From Spirulina sp. SIO3F2 (lineage in GTDB: Bacteria; Cyanobacteriota; Cyanobacteriia; Cyanobacteriales; Spirulinaceae), in NCBI GenBank assembly GCA_010672165.1, contig JAAHHN010000011.1, forward strand, positions 1 through 60,304: a DNA stretch of 60,304 nt, written 5' to 3'. Made by a program: the position numbers and the translations under genes. Numbering within the stretch: position 1 is the first letter of the stretch; every line of letters starts with the position of its first letter. Shown piece after piece: positions 1-10,095 of the stretch. The notes beneath the pieces are model-generated. The model did not search any database, was not told the origin of the DNA, and saw only the letters and a program-made list of their open reading frames with translations.

Positions 1-2
1 CC

Positions 3-260
3 CTTGTTGAAGTAAAAGCACGTCGGGTGGGTGGTGCGACGTATCAAGTACCGATGGAAGTTCGCCCCAACCGGGGGACAACGCTGGCGTTGCGTTGGCT
101 CGTGCGCTTTTCGCGGGAGCGGGCAGGTAAGAATATGGCAGTTAAGTTGGCCAACGAAATCATGGATGCCGCTAACGAGACGGGGGGATCAATCCGGAAG
201 CGGGAGGAGACCCATCGGATGGCTGAAGCCAACAAGGCATTTGCTCACTACCGCTACTAA
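3..260 (+). CDS. rpsG: 30S ribosomal protein S7, 3' part
   Basis: Small-subunit protein that binds the 3' major domain of 16S rRNA and nucleates assembly of the 30S head. The reading frame is open from the window edge and encodes the C-terminal 85 residues of about 156. It carries the conserved S7 stretch [14 protein letters not shown] followed by LALRWLV and the [10 protein letters not shown]-terminus. The start codon and first ~70 residues lie outside the window. It is first in the str-operon remnant rpsG-fusA-tuf-rpsJ, and rpsL is expected just upstream. About 180 bp without a gene separates it from fusA. Confidence 0.97.
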   Translation, partial: LVEVKARRVGGATYQVPMEVRPNRGTTLALRWLVRFSRERAGKNMAVKLANEIMDAANETGGSIRKREETHRMAEANKAFAHYRY

Positions 261-443
261 CCGCGATCGCTGGTATTAATGTGATCTTTGTTTTACGCTG
301 AGTTTCTTCTTGCTTACGTTGATTTTTTCTGACGCTCTGCTCCCAGAAACTCAGCTTCTTTATGACTCCCTGGCAACGCCCGTGAGTTTCTCCCTTAATT
401 GACGTTGATTTTGTGCTGACTGCTCCGGCAGGAGGTTCTTCCC

Positions 444-2519
444 ATGGGACGCACGGTTCCTTTAGATAGTGTTCGTAATATTGGTATTGCCGCTCACATT
501 GATGCTGGCAAAACCACCACGACAGAGCGAATTCTGTTCTACTCCGGCATGGTTCACAAAATTGGTGAAGTCCATGACGGTAATGCGGTCACGGACTGGA
601 TGGAACAGGAGCGAGAACGGGGCATTACAATTACGGCTGCGGCAATTAGCACCAGTTGGCGCGATCGCCGCATCAATATCATCGACACCCCCGGTCATGT
701 GGACTTCACCATTGAAGTGGAGCGCTCGATGCGGGTGCTGGATGGCGTGATCGCAGTCTTTTGCTCCGTCGGCGGTGTTCAACCCCAATCGGAAACGGTT
801 TGGCGGCAGGCGAACCGCTACAATGTGCCCCGGATCGCTTTCGTGAACAAAATGGATCGCACCGGGGCAGACTTCTTCAAGGTTTACGAGCAGATTAAAG
901 ACCGACTTCAGGCCAATGCAATCCCCATCCAAGTGCCCATTGGCAGCGAAAGCGAGTTTCGCGGCATCGTTGATTTGGTGAAGATGCGAGCTTACCTCTA
1001 CACCAATGATCTGGGCACAGAGATTGAAGAGGTAAACATTCCTGAAGACGTTCAGGAGCTAGCTGAAGAATATCGCAGTGCTTTGCTCGAAGCAGTAGCA
1101 GAAACGAACGAGACACTATTAGAGAAATATTTAGACACAGAGAACCTCGAAGCCGATGAAATTTTAGCTGCTCTGCGTAAAGGCACAATTGACGGCTCCA
1201 TGATGCCGATGCTCTGTGGTTCAGCCTTCAAGAATAAAGGTGTCCAACTTTTGCTAGATGCAGTGGTGGACTATCTACCTTCACCGCTAGATGTCCCAGC
1301 GATCACTGGACAACTCGCAGATGGCACTGAAGTGGAACGTCCGTCGGACGATGAAGCCTCGTTCTCGGCGTTGGCATTTAAAATCGCCTCTGATCCTTAC
1401 GGACGATTGACATTTTTGCGAGTCTATTCTGGTGTTTTGTCTAAGGGGAGTTATGCGTACAACTCGACCAAAGATAAGAAAGAGCGGGTGTCAAGACTGA
1501 TCATCATGAAATCCAATGATCGCATTGAAGTGGATGAACTGCGAGCAGGAGATTTGGGGGCGGTCATTGGGCTGCGGGACACAATTACAGGCGATACCCT
1601 CTGTGATGATGCTAACCCCATAATTCTCGAATCCCTCTACATTCCTGAACCGGTGATTTCAGTGGCGGTTGAGCCCCAAACCAAACAGGATATGGAAAAG
1701 CTCGGGAAAGCGCTTCAAGCCCTCTCTGATGAAGATCCAACGTTTCGCGTTAGCATTGACCCCGAGACTAATCAAACGGTAATCGCAGGGATGGGTGAGT
1801 TGCACCTTGAAATTTTGGTCGATCGCATGCTGCGCGAATTCAAGGTTGAGGCGGCAGTCGGTCAACCGCAAGTCGCCTACCGCGAAACGATTCAACAAGC
1901 CTCCCAAGCAGATACTAAGTTTGTGCGCCAGAGCGGTGGTAAAGGCCAATACGGGCATGTCGTACTGGAGCTTGAACCAGGGGAATCTGGCAGCGGCTTT
2001 GTTTTTGAATCCAAAGTAGTGGGTGGGTCAATTCCTAAGGAGTACATCCCTGCTGTTGAACAAGGCGTTAAGGAAGCCTGTGACTCTGGCGTAATTGCGG
2101 GCTATCCCACAATAGATGTCAAAGTTGCTTTGGTTGATGGCTCCTATCATGATGTAGATTCCTCAGAGATGGCGTTTAAAATCGCGGGTTCAATGGGGAT
2201 GCGCGAAGCCATCCAAAAAGCTTCTCCTGCGCTTCTTGAACCGATCATGGAAGTGGAGGTGGAAATCCCCGAAGAATTTCTTGGGGACGTGATGGGAGAT
2301 CTCAATTCCCGTCGCGGTCAGATCGAAGGCATGAATTCCGAGAGTGCGCAGGCAAAAGTTTCTGCTAAAGTACCTTTGGCAGAAATGTTTGGCTACGCCA
2401 CAGATATCCGTTCTAAAACCCAAGGGCGGGGTATCTTCTCCATGGAGTTCAAACAATATGCAGCGGTTCCGCCTCATATTTCGGAGGCGATCGCTGCAAA
2501 AAATATGGTTTATACCTAG
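444..2519 (+). CDS. fusA: Elongation factor G
   Basis: Ribosomal translocase GTPase that moves tRNA-mRNA after peptide transfer and takes part in ribosome recycling. The 691-residue protein has G1 AHIDAGKTT (about residues 17-25), switch [11 protein letters not shown]4 NKMD, then the EF-G domains II-V, which is full length for the bacterial family. The ATG is preceded by a perfect AGGAGG at 430-435, 8 nt upstream, which fixes the start. It lies between rpsG and tuf as in most cyanobacteria. Confidence 0.98.
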   Translation: MGRTVPLDSVRNIGIAAHIDAGKTTTTERILFYSGMVHKIGEVHDGNAVTDWMEQERERGITITAAAISTSWRDRRINIIDTPGHVDFTIEVERSMRVLDGVIAVFCSVGGVQPQSETVWRQANRYNVPRIAFVNKMDRTGADFFKVYEQIKDRLQANAIPIQVPIGSESEFRGIVDLVKMRAYLYTNDLGTEIEEVNIPEDVQELAEEYRSALLEAVAETNETLLEKYLDTENLEADEILAALRKGTIDGSMMPMLCGSAFKNKGVQLLLDAVVDYLPSPLDVPAITGQLADGTEVERPSDDEASFSALAFKIASDPYGRLTFLRVYSGVLSKGSYAYNSTKDKKERVSRLIIMKSNDRIEVDELRAGDLGAVIGLRDTITGDTLCDDANPIILESLYIPEPVISVAVEPQTKQDMEKLGKALQALSDEDPTFRVSIDPETNQTVIAGMGELHLEILVDRMLREFKVEAAVGQPQVAYRETIQQASQADTKFVRQSGGKGQYGHVVLELEPGESGSGFVFESKVVGGSIPKEYIPAVEQGVKEACDSGVIAGYPTIDVKVALVDGSYHDVDSSEMAFKIAGSMGMREAIQKASPALLEPIMEVEVEIPEEFLGDVMGDLNSRRGQIEGMNSESAQAKVSAKVPLAEMFGYATDIRSKTQGRGIFSMEFKQYAAVPPHISEAIAAKNMVYT

Positions 2520-2636
2520 CGATTAATGTATTAGAATATGGAATTTGGATTCGCATCGGCGATCCACGCTCTTAAAATACAAAATCAGCAGTTCAGGAAC
2601 ACACACTTTTACAGAGAACAAGGAACGATATAGTCA

Positions 2637-3836
2637 ATGGCACGCGAAAAATTCGAACGGACAAAAGACCACGTCAACATCGGTACGATCGGTCACGTTG
2701 ACCACGGCAAAACCACCCTCACTGCCGCGATCACTATGACCCTGGCAGATGCTGGTAATGCTGAACAGAAGAGCTACGAAGATATTGATGCGGCTCCTGA
2801 AGAAAAAGCGCGTGGGATCACCATCAATACTGCCCACGTGGAGTATCAGACCGAGAATCGCCACTATGCGCACGTGGACTGCCCCGGTCACGCTGACTAT
2901 GTGAAAAACATGATCACCGGTGCAGCGCAAATGGATGGTGCGATCTTGGTGGTTTCTGCGGCAGATGGCCCCATGCCTCAAACCCGTGAGCATATTCTCC
3001 TAGCTCGTCAGGTGGGTGTTCCCGCTCTGGTGGTGTTCTTGAATAAGGAAGATCAAGTCGATGATCAAGAACTACTCGAATTGGTTGAGCTTGAAGTTCG
3101 TGACCTTCTCAACGAGTACCAGTTCCCTGGCGACGATATTCCTATCGTAACGGGATCTGCTCTGATGGCCATCGAAGAAGGGGGTGAGTGGAAAGAAAAG
3201 ATCCTCGAACTAATGGCAGCCGTGGATGAAAATATTCCAACTCCTGAACGGGAAATGGATAAGCCCTTCTTGATGGCGGTTGAGGATGTCTTCTCCATTA
3301 CTGGTCGGGGAACTGTGGCAACTGGCCGAATCGAGCGCGGCAAGGTTACAGTTGGTGACGAAATTGAAATTGTTGGCCTAAAGGACACCCGTAAAGTCAC
3401 CGTTACTGGTGTGGAAATGTTCCAAAAAACTCTCGATGAAGGGATGGCTGGTGATAACGTGGGTGTTCTCTTACGGGGTATTCAGAAGGAAGAAATCGAA
3501 CGGGGCATGGTGCTCTGCAAGTCTGGTTCCATCAATCCTCACACCCAATTTGAGGGTGAGGTCTATATTCTGACTAAAGAAGAGGGCGGCCGTCATACAC
3601 CTTTCTTCTCGGGCTATCGTCCCCAGTTCTATGTACGAACCACCGACGTAACTGGAACCATTGATTCCTACACTGCTGATGATGGTTCTACTGTCGAAAT
3701 GGTCATGCCTGGCGATCGCATCAAGATGACTGTGAACTTGATTACCCCTGTGGCGATTGAACAAGGAATGCGCTTTGCAATTCGTGAAGGGGGTCGCACC
3801 ATTGGTGCGGGTGTTGTCGCCAAGATTCTTAAGTAA
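2637..3836 (+). CDS. tuf: Elongation factor Tu
   Basis: GTPase that delivers aminoacyl-tRNA to the ribosomal A site. At 399 residues it shows GHVDHGKTT (P-loop, about residues 18-26), the effector region with [14 protein letters not shown] (switch II) and the guanine-specificity motif NKED, then beta-barrel domains 2 and 3 ending in VVAKILK. An AAGGAA-type ribosome binding site lies just upstream of the ATG. The gene is 117 bp downstream of fusA and 100 bp upstream of rpsJ. Confidence 0.98.
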   Translation: MAREKFERTKDHVNIGTIGHVDHGKTTLTAAITMTLADAGNAEQKSYEDIDAAPEEKARGITINTAHVEYQTENRHYAHVDCPGHADYVKNMITGAAQMDGAILVVSAADGPMPQTREHILLARQVGVPALVVFLNKEDQVDDQELLELVELEVRDLLNEYQFPGDDIPIVTGSALMAIEEGGEWKEKILELMAAVDENIPTPEREMDKPFLMAVEDVFSITGRGTVATGRIERGKVTVGDEIEIVGLKDTRKVTVTGVEMFQKTLDEGMAGDNVGVLLRGIQKEEIERGMVLCKSGSINPHTQFEGEVYILTKEEGGRHTPFFSGYRPQFYVRTTDVTGTIDSYTADDGSTVEMVMPGDRIKMTVNLITPVAIEQGMRFAIREGGRTIGAGVVAKILK

Positions 3837-3936
3837 GAGTAATCAACACAAATAACATCCCTTAGCTTTAACGGGGACTTACGTTTAAGTCCCTGTTCTC
3901 TTGACTCATACTCTTGAACCTTGACAACTGAAAATT

Positions 3937-4254
3937 ATGGCTACCATTCAACAGCAAAAAATTCGTATTCGCCTCAAAGCGTTCGATCGCCGTCTTTTAG
4001 ATACCTCCTGCGAAAAGATTGTCGATACAGCCAATCGCACCAATGCAACTGCCATTGGCCCCATTCCGCTCCCCACTAAGCGCAAGATTTATTGTTTGCT
4101 CCGCTCTCCCCACGTTGATAAAGATTCCCGGGAGCATTTTGAAACCCGTACACACCGCCGCATTATTGATATTTACCAACCCTCTTCAAAGACCATTGAT
4201 GCCCTAATGAAACTGGATTTACCTGCTGGGGTTGATATTGAAGTGAAGCTCTAG
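3937..4254 (+). CDS. rpsJ: 30S ribosomal protein S10
   Basis: Component of the 30S head; in bacteria also the NusE antitermination factor. The 105-residue protein has [14 protein letters not shown] at its N-terminus, the GPIPLPTKR loop and [12 protein letters not shown], all diagnostic of S10. In cyanobacteria rpsJ commonly follows tuf in the str operon, as here. It is followed at once by a strong hairpin (4261-4318) that should end the operon. Confidence 0.98.
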   Translation: MATIQQQKIRIRLKAFDRRLLDTSCEKIVDTANRTNATAIGPIPLPTKRKIYCLLRSPHVDKDSREHFETRTHRRIIDIYQPSSKTIDALMKLDLPAGVDIEVKL

Positions 4255-4260
4255 TGAAAA

Positions 4261-4318
4261 GGTGGGCAAAATGACGCGGTTCAAAACTGAAATGCAGGGT
4301 CATCGATATTTGCCCACC
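4261..4318. terminator. Long-stem hairpin between convergent rpsJ and the DUF4349 gene
   Basis: GGTGGGCAAA (4261-4270) pairs perfectly with TTTGCCCACC (4309-4318). An inner ATGAC/GTCAT pairing extends the stem. No clear T-tract follows, so it may act as a bidirectional transcription block or 3' stabiliser between two convergent genes. Confidence 0.6.
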
Positions 4319-4328
4319 CCACGCTAAT

Positions 4329-5237
4329 CTAATCTGGATTTGTTGGTTGCTTCTGCTTTTTGCGCCATTTCCGGGCTAAAAATACACCAACAAAAACTGC
4401 CCCCCAGTAAGGACTCCAAATTAAAAGCCATAGTAATAGCCGCAGCATCACTACTGTGAAGTCTTGGAGAGATCGCGTTGCCACTTGCCAAGTTTGCTCA
4501 AACTGCTCACCCAGTGGGGTACGCGTGCCAACAATCGGCGCAATAGCATCGAGTTCAATATCAATCAGAGAATAAGCAACTCGATTTTGCAGATCATTAC
4601 GTCGAGCATCAATTTGCTCAATTTCTTGACGAATTCGCTGTAACTCTTGCTGCACTGCCAGGACTTCACTAATAGACCCGGTGCGATCGAGGATCTTGAG
4701 TACGGACTCTTCAGCCTGGCGTAAGTTGCGCAATCGTGCTCCGAGATCAACGAGCTGATCACTGACATCCTCAGCGGTGATCGTCTGGCGCGTTACTGTG
4801 CCCAAGGTGCTGAATTTCTTGAGAGTGGACTCTAGATTTTCTTGCGGAACGCGTACCTGAAGGCTGACAAACTCTGCCACCTTATCCGCATCAGGCTGCT
4901 CGTAGTTTAGTGACAGCACATCGCCTCGCTGCCGTTCTAGCATCTCCGTTAACGCTTCTATCGCAGTGTCTACAGCTTCCACTTCCAGAGCTAGAGCCGC
5001 AGTTTTAATCAGTTGGGTGCGGACGCGAGGTGCATTTGGTGTTGTCACTGCATCAGCCACCGCTTCTGCTGACTCACTGTCCTTGGCGGCCTCAGTTTTG
5101 AAATTCGCTTGGTCAGTTTCTGTACTCGAAACCACTGATTTCTCAGATGCTAAATCGGGAGGACTAGCGCAACCAATCAAGGTCAACCCCACAAGCACGA
5201 GCAGGTGGGTTAAGCGAGATAGCGAGGAGCAACGCAT
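4329..5237 (-). CDS. DUF4349-domain lipoprotein
   Basis: Envelope lipoprotein of unknown function, 302 residues. The N-terminus is a lipoprotein signal with a lipobox-like LIGC at about residues 20-23, then a low-complexity Ser/Thr/Ala linker. The DUF4349 domain spans about residues 75-260, beginning RTQLIKTAALALEVEAVDTA. It includes a heptad-rich coiled coil (residues ~185-235, LRQAEESVLKIL...EIEQIDARRNDLQ). A C-terminal transmembrane helix (about 263-290) precedes a basic tail, so both ends may be membrane-tethered. It is convergent with rpsJ; the GT9 gene upstream on the same strand could share its transcript (52 bp gap). Confidence 0.85.
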   Translation of the reverse strand: MRCSSLSRLTHLLVLVGLTLIGCASPPDLASEKSVVSSTETDQANFKTEAAKDSESAEAVADAVTTPNAPRVRTQLIKTAALALEVEAVDTAIEALTEMLERQRGDVLSLNYEQPDADKVAEFVSLQVRVPQENLESTLKKFSTLGTVTRQTITAEDVSDQLVDLGARLRNLRQAEESVLKILDRTGSISEVLAVQQELQRIRQEIEQIDARRNDLQNRVAYSLIDIELDAIAPIVGTRTPLGEQFEQTWQVATRSLQDFTVVMLRLLLWLLIWSPYWGAVFVGVFLARKWRKKQKQPTNPD

Positions 5238-5289
5238 GGGTAGGGAGAGATGAAAGATAATTCCACGTTACTCCCTCTTTTGGTGAGCA

Positions 5290-6465
5290 TCAACTCCGCC
5301 CGTCCCTCTCCAACAGAATTTGAATCTGGGCGATCGCTTCCCCCACTGTGGCAATCTCACCCTGTTTCCCTGGCTCTTTGCCTAGGCTCCGGTAATGGCT
5401 GAGATATCCCCATTGGCGATCATGCTGATCGCAGGACACAAACGCTGCTCCCAACAATACTAAGCTTTCTACTTCAAAAGCCGCCGCAGTATGCATCAGC
5501 ATACTGGAGTTGCAAATGACTAGATCTGCCTGAGCCACCAAGGCAAAGGTCTGACGCAGGGTGAGCTGGCCACTCCAGTCTTGAACGGTCGGTTGCTTGA
5601 TTTGAGCACAAGCAGCGCGATCGCCCCTACTGCCCACCAGCACTATAGACAAATTTTCCCAGATTGCGAGTTTTGCAACTAATTTTTGATAATGCTCCAG
5701 CGGCCAATAGCGAGTGTCTCGCCCGGAGCCAGGGCCGATAATCAGGCGATGGTGTTCTTTCGGTGCGATCGCCGTCCAACGATCTTGAGCTTCGTGCTGC
5801 TCAACTGCGGTCAAAAAGATCTGGGGCCGTGCGGCGGGAAATTCAGTTGCTCCCAAAAGCTGGGCAAACCGCAGAGCAGATTGTCCTACGTACAGGTGAG
5901 GGTCATAGTCAATACAGGCTTGCATGGCGATCGCCCCCCCAGCATAGCCCCGTACCCCCAAGCGATAGGGAATCCCTGCCCGTAGCAGCAGCATTGCCCC
6001 CCAGGCACTGCCAAACACATCAATGCCGATATCAGGTTGGAGTTGGCGTAGCGATTGAATCTCGGGAGAGTTGAGCAAATAATGCCAACGGTATCTTAAA
6101 GTCTGAGGTTTAATTCCTTTATTGTGCCAAGGTGCATTGATCGGTAAAATGCGATCGACATGGGGATTATTGGCCAGCGTCGGACGGTTCCAGTTGCCCA
6201 CACCCACCACCAATTTCGCATCAGGGTAATGGTGTTTGAGGGCGGCCAACAGCGGGGTGATCACTAACAAATCGCCCAAGTCGTTATTGCGCAAGATAAA
6301 AATGCATTGTGGTGCTTGAGGGATGAATTTCTTCTGGTTTAGCCTCCTAAGGTTGCCCAGATTCTGGCAATAATGCCAGAGCAACAAAATTAGATTCATC
6401 AGACCTTGACCTGGATAGCCTAACATGGGTCGCATTGTCCGGATAATCGGCCACAGGCTAATCAT
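5290..6465 (-). CDS. Glycosyltransferase family 9 (heptosyltransferase-like)
   Basis: Probably transfers a sugar during synthesis of LPS core or another surface glycan at the inner face of the cytoplasmic membrane. The protein has the GT9 N-terminal lobe (ILRNNDLGDLLVITPLLAALKHHYPDAKL, about residues 57-85) and the C-terminal nucleotide-sugar lobe (GPGSGRDTRYWPLEHYQKLV, then LVGSRGDRAAC, then DLVICNSSMLMHTAAAF). Cyanobacterial GT9 proteins usually end the last motif in D-S-G-x-x-H; here it is N-S-S-M-L-M-H, a mild deviation. The start is uncertain: several in-frame ATGs lie in the first 25 codons and none has a clear Shine-Dalgarno. Confidence 0.85.
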   Translation of the reverse strand: MISLWPIIRTMRPMLGYPGQGLMNLILLLWHYCQNLGNLRRLNQKKFIPQAPQCIFILRNNDLGDLLVITPLLAALKHHYPDAKLVVGVGNWNRPTLANNPHVDRILPINAPWHNKGIKPQTLRYRWHYLLNSPEIQSLRQLQPDIGIDVFGSAWGAMLLLRAGIPYRLGVRGYAGGAIAMQACIDYDPHLYVGQSALRFAQLLGATEFPAARPQIFLTAVEQHEAQDRWTAIAPKEHHRLIIGPGSGRDTRYWPLEHYQKLVAKLAIWENLSIVLVGSRGDRAACAQIKQPTVQDWSGQLTLRQTFALVAQADLVICNSSMLMHTAAAFEVESLVLLGAAFVSCDQHDRQWGYLSHYRSLGKEPGKQGEIATVGEAIAQIQILLERDGRS

Positions 6466-6627
6466 TGGGGAGTCAGGGTGTAATAGTGCTCACTGGATTG
6501 TAAAGCGGAAGTCCACAACAATGAGAAAGTTCTGACACAATCATCCCCATGTCGAATGAACTGATCTAGACTGCAAAAGCAAGAAATTTGCTGAATTAAT
6601 TGGTTATTTTTTGAGGAGTGTAACGTG

Positions 6628-8400
6628 ATGACCCAACGTTTAATTCAATCGATTACTGCATCAACATTATGTATGGGCTTAATCGCCCCCGTTGCTCAAG
6701 CCCAAGATGTGAGTGACTATCTCAGCCAAGTGGATAACTACGCCCGAGATCGCTACCCCAGCGTGACCGAGTCTGCTAGCACAGTTGAAGAACAGTTACT
6801 TGACAGAGTGGAGGCCTATGGCATCTCTCGCCCGGTCATGAACCAAGGCGTTGGGGCGGCTCAGTTTAGCGATGTTTCCCCCAGTGATTGGGCCTATCAA
6901 GCCCTAGACGATCTGGTCCGTCGTTACGACTGCCTCAAGGGTTATCCCAATGGCACATTTCGGGGCAATCGCGCCCTCTCCCGCTACGAATTTGCCGCTG
7001 GATTGAATGCCTGTATGCAGCAAATTGAACGCCTGATCGCTGAAACCACTGCTGATTTCGTCACTCGGGATGACCTCGAAGCCCTTCAACGGTTAATGCA
7101 AGATTTTGAAGCCGAACTCAGCGTCCTCGGCAGTCGTGTTGATGCCCTAGAGAGCCGGACTTCTTTCTTGGAGGACAACGCCTTCTCCACCACCACCAAA
7201 CTGGAGGGCGAAGTGATGTTTGCCCTGACTCAGGCCTTTACCAACGATGATCCGGCCACCCTCGCAACCCACACCAACCTAGCGGATGGTAGCTTAGGAA
7301 CTGGATTTGTGGATAACAATAGCGAAACCCTCTTTGGTCATCGGGCGGAACTGCGGCTTTACACCAGCTTCAGCGGCGAAGACTTGCTGGCGATGCAACT
7401 TGCCGCCGGGAACTTAAGTCAGTTAGCCATCAATACTGCCGGAACTGCGGCTTCCGGTGAAACCTTCCAAGGCTTTAACCTCAGCGACACCAATAATTCC
7501 GCATTTATTGACTGGGTGGCTTACTACATGCCCCTCGGGGATGGGACACTCTATATCCCGGTCTTGGGCAGTATTTGGAGCGACAATGTGCCCACCCTCA
7601 ACCCCTATTTTGAAGACTTCGATAACGGGAATGGGGCGCTCTCTACCTTCGCCACAGAAAGCCCGATTTATCGGATTGGCGGTAATGCAGGCTTCATCTA
7701 CACCACAGATCTCGGCTTGCCCACCCTCTCTGTGGGATATCTTGCCGGTCAACCGAACACTGCCACGAGCGGTTTGTTTTCCGGAGACTATGCCATGCTG
7801 GCTCAGGCGGCCTTTGATGTCTCAGAGGATCTCCAGTTTGGCTTAACCTATGTCCATGGCTACCACCCCAGTAGTTTCCCGCAAATCTTCGATATTGCTT
7901 TTGGGACGGTTCCCGTGGTGGGCAGCGCTTTGGCGAATAACAGGGGTTTGTCCTCTACCACCAATTCCTATGGGTTTGAGGCGGCTTGGCAACCCACAGA
8001 TTGGCTCTCAATCAGTGGCTTCTTTGCCTACACCCACGTCAACACGAACCATCGTGCTGGCACAGCCGCCTTTAGTGACAAAATGGATGTTTGGACTTAT
8101 GGTTTGGGCTTTGCCTTCCCAGATTTTGGCAAAGAGGGCAATATCCTGGGGATCTTTGCGGGGGCTCAACCCTACACTGCAGGCAACCATGGTTTGGGAA
8201 CGTCCAGCGGTGTCACCCCTTCGGTTGGGGGGACAGGCTTGTTCCGCAACGACAATATCCCCTATCACGTGGAAGCCTTCTACAAACACCAACTCAATGA
8301 TCAGATCTCGATCACTCCGGGTCTGATTTGGCTGAGTGCGCCTAACCAAATTGATCAGAGTGCGCTCATTGGGACGGTTCGTACCACGTTTGAGTTCTAG
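6628..8400 (+). CDS. SLH-domain OprB-type porin (iron-uptake porin family)
   Basis: Major outer-membrane channel type of cyanobacteria. The N-terminus is a signal peptide ending near VAQAQD. An S-layer-homology domain follows (about residues 75-130, FSDVSPSDWAYQAL ... GYPNGTFRG ... LSRYEFAAGL), which in this family binds peptidoglycan-linked polysaccharide. Next come a coiled coil (about 150-185) and an OprB beta-barrel ending in the terminal aromatic residue TFEF. GAGGAG at 6613-6618 serves either GTG 6625 or the adjacent ATG 6628; I chose the ATG. It stands alone and is followed by a terminator-like hairpin. A fragment of a paralogue survives at 15.7 and 17.7 kb. Confidence 0.93.
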   Translation: MTQRLIQSITASTLCMGLIAPVAQAQDVSDYLSQVDNYARDRYPSVTESASTVEEQLLDRVEAYGISRPVMNQGVGAAQFSDVSPSDWAYQALDDLVRRYDCLKGYPNGTFRGNRALSRYEFAAGLNACMQQIERLIAETTADFVTRDDLEALQRLMQDFEAELSVLGSRVDALESRTSFLEDNAFSTTTKLEGEVMFALTQAFTNDDPATLATHTNLADGSLGTGFVDNNSETLFGHRAELRLYTSFSGEDLLAMQLAAGNLSQLAINTAGTAASGETFQGFNLSDTNNSAFIDWVAYYMPLGDGTLYIPVLGSIWSDNVPTLNPYFEDFDNGNGALSTFATESPIYRIGGNAGFIYTTDLGLPTLSVGYLAGQPNTATSGLFSGDYAMLAQAAFDVSEDLQFGLTYVHGYHPSSFPQIFDIAFGTVPVVGSALANNRGLSSTTNSYGFEAAWQPTDWLSISGFFAYTHVNTNHRAGTAAFSDKMDVWTYGLGFAFPDFGKEGNILGIFAGAQPYTAGNHGLGTSSGVTPSVGGTGLFRNDNIPYHVEAFYKHQLNDQISITPGLIWLSAPNQIDQSALIGTVRTTFEF

Positions 8401-8504
8401 CATGGAGAGCTTTTTGTTCCTCATTTGCTCCCAGGTGGACAGAGCGCATTTATAGGGGGGCATAATCTCGGCCCCCACTCCATCAAGAGACATGAATTAA
8501 TCCC

Positions 8505-8538
8505 ATAGAGGTAAGTTTCCACTCGCCTCTATTTTTTT
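8505..8538 (+). terminator. Rho-independent terminator-like hairpin after the porin
   Basis: ATAGAGG (8505-8511) pairs with CCTCTAT (8526-8532) across a 14-nt loop and is followed directly by a T-run, about 100 bp past the porin stop codon. Confidence 0.55.
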
Positions 8539-8667
8539 GTTTGTGCCGGTTCCCTGTCACCCAGATCTTCACAAGAATTTCACAACTGACCTCTAGTCTT
8601 ATCCTTATCCGATTTAAGAGATGTGTGTTTTGTATCCCATTTGAGTAGTAACGAGAGGTTCACTGCA

Positions 8668-9045
8668 ATGACAAAACAGGTATTGGTAATTGACGATGAA
8701 GCTGATATTCGAGAAATCACCCAACTCAGTTTAGCGGTGACAACGGACTGGGATGTGCGCACAGCCGCCTCTGGCCAGGAAGGCTTAGATATGGTGCGTG
8801 ATCGCCAACCCGATCTCGTTCTGTTGGATCTAATGATGCCAGATATGGATGGCCAAGCCACCTGTGCCCATTTGAAGGAAAATCCTCAAACTCAAGCTGT
8901 ACCTGTTATCTTTCTGACGGCAAAGGTGCAAGTCAAAGATCAACTAGAACTGGCTCAGGCGGGGGTTGAGGCAATTTTTACCAAACCTTTTGATCCCACC
9001 ACCCTAGGCGCAGAAATTTCTGAGGTGCTGGGTTGGCAAAACTAG
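8668..9045 (+). CDS. Single-domain response regulator (CheY-like receiver)
   Basis: Phosphoacceptor protein of a two-component or phosphorelay pathway, with no output domain. The 125 residues form one receiver domain: acidic pair in VLVIDDEAD, phosphorylatable Asp in LVLLDLMMPDMDG, conserved Thr in VIFLTAK and Lys in FTKPFDP. The start at 8668 (MTKQVLVIDD) has a GAGAGG ribosome binding site and fits the domain edge; an ATG 15 codons upstream would add only unstructured residues. The TAG stop lies inside the CTAG that begins the small mobile element at 9042. No kinase gene is adjacent. Confidence 0.92.
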   Translation: MTKQVLVIDDEADIREITQLSLAVTTDWDVRTAASGQEGLDMVRDRQPDLVLLDLMMPDMDGQATCAHLKENPQTQAVPVIFLTAKVQVKDQLELAQAGVEAIFTKPFDPTTLGAEISEVLGWQN

Positions 9046-9138
9046 TACCGCGAGGCGGAGTTCAGAGTTCAAAGTGCTTGTACAACAGGGATTCTGTGAA
9101 TTTTGAATGGATAGCTTATTTCTGCCGTTCTGTACTAG
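9042..9138 (+). mobile_element. MITE-like element D, copy 1
   Basis: About 97 bp bounded by CTAGTAC at the left and GTACTAG at the right, with imperfect inverted ends continuing inward (CTAGTACCGC versus CTAGTACAGA). Its interior matches the inverse of the element at 13107-13218, which shows it is a dispersed family and not chance. It encodes nothing. Its terminal CTAG tetranucleotides are shared with the response-regulator stop on the left and with element A on the right. Confidence 0.75.
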
Positions 9139-9243
9139 TGCAGCGTCAAGCTTAAAACTGTGAGTTATTCGTTTCCACATCACTTACTCGGCAATGGCTC
9201 TATCGATAGACAACACACAAAATTAGAGCTGACAGAACACTAG
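9135..9243 (+). mobile_element. MITE-like element A, copy 1 (109 bp)
   Basis: A near-identical 109-bp sequence occurs here and at 17811-17919 and 18021-18129. Each copy runs from CTAGTGCAGCGTCA to TGACAGAACACTAG, an imperfect inverted repeat of 10/14. There is no coding capacity. This copy shares its CTAG ends with element D on the left and element C on the right. Confidence 0.85.
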
Positions 9244-9370
9244 GGGTTGTCGTCAGTTAGAGCTTAAACTCTTGCTGTAACTGACTTACAGCCCCTCTCT
9301 CTGTTTTGGGGTCGGGCGCTCTATCACTTGTCCCATAATATTTCTGGTGTTGACTGACGACGTGCCCTAG
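9240..9370 (+). mobile_element. MITE-like element C, copy 1 (131 bp)
   Basis: Bounded by CTAGGGGTTGTCGTCAGT and its near-inverse ACTGACGACGTGCCCTAG, an inverted repeat of about 18 bp with three mismatches. The reverse complement of 27819-27950 matches it along its whole length, including the internal TTACAGCCCCT and GTCGGGCG blocks. Its right CTAG contributes the stop codon of the TSUP permease gene on the reverse strand. Confidence 0.8.
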
Positions 9371-10095
9371 AAGCTGCTGCTTCCCTCCCAAATGAGTAGT
9401 CCTCCAAGGAGTCCGACTAACACTGAAAGGGCTTGGTCAAAACTGGTTGCAGGTAAACGGGAATTCAGCAGTTGTCCCAGAGCAAGCGCAATTAATGCCC
9501 AAGGTAGACATATCCAATATAGGCTTATGGTTTCGGGTTGCCAGAGGCCTGCGATCGCATGGGATGCTGTTGTAATTAAACCAGAGGGTAAAAAATAACC
9601 AAAGAGGGTGGCGCGGAACTGCTGGGGTGGCCAGCGTTGAGCTGTTCCATAGAGGATCACAGGTGGGCCATTGGTATTGTATGCTCCACCTAAGATTCCC
9701 GCGAGTAAACCACATGCGTAGGGCCAATAGGCCGCCTTCAAGGGGGGAAGTTGCCATTGCCCGAGTCGATAAACGCTAAACCCAATCAAGAATATCCCTA
9801 AAGCAAAGATAATGGGGGATGCTGGCGCAAACTTGAGCAACAGCACCCCCAACGGAATACCGATCGCGGTGGCGATCGCTAAGCGCCAGACCGCCTGCCA
9901 GGTCACTTGCTGCCAATTGCCAAGTACCACTAGCGCTGACATGGTGGCTCCTAACAAACCAAACAGCGGTGTCGCGGTCTTTAGCCCCAGCACTAGGGTC
10001 AGCAGTGGCATGGCAATCAAACCGGCACCAAACCCGAACGTAGACTGCACGAGGGCAGCGCCAAAGACAATGGCGATCGCAGCCATGTTATCCAT
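9367..10095 (-). CDS. TSUP / TauE-SafE family permease
   Basis: Inner-membrane carrier of the family that exports sulfite, sulfoacetate or related organic anions; the substrate is not predictable here. The 242 residues form about seven or eight hydrophobic helices in two related halves, starting with the family-typical VQSTFGFGAGLIAMPLL and continuing with GGAYNTNGPPVILY in the second half. The C-terminus ends in EGSSSF with the TAG stop formed by the end of element C, so the 3' end may have been altered by that insertion. The gene is convergent with the response regulator. Confidence 0.85.
   Translation of the reverse strand: MDNMAAIAIVFGAALVQSTFGFGAGLIAMPLLTLVLGLKTATPLFGLLGATMSALVVLGNWQQVTWQAVWRLAIATAIGIPLGVLLLKFAPASPIIFALGIFLIGFSVYRLGQWQLPPLKAAYWPYACGLLAGILGGAYNTNGPPVILYGTAQRWPPQQFRATLFGYFLPSGLITTASHAIAGLWQPETISLYWICLPWALIALALGQLLNSRLPATSFDQALSVLVGLLGGLLIWEGSSSF

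Noticed and set aside
2637-3836. EF-Tu guanine motif NKED instead of NKxD with Cys or Met, considered as an anomaly.
   Set aside because: NKED fits the NKxD consensus and is usual for cyanobacterial EF-Tu; 399 residues is also a normal length.
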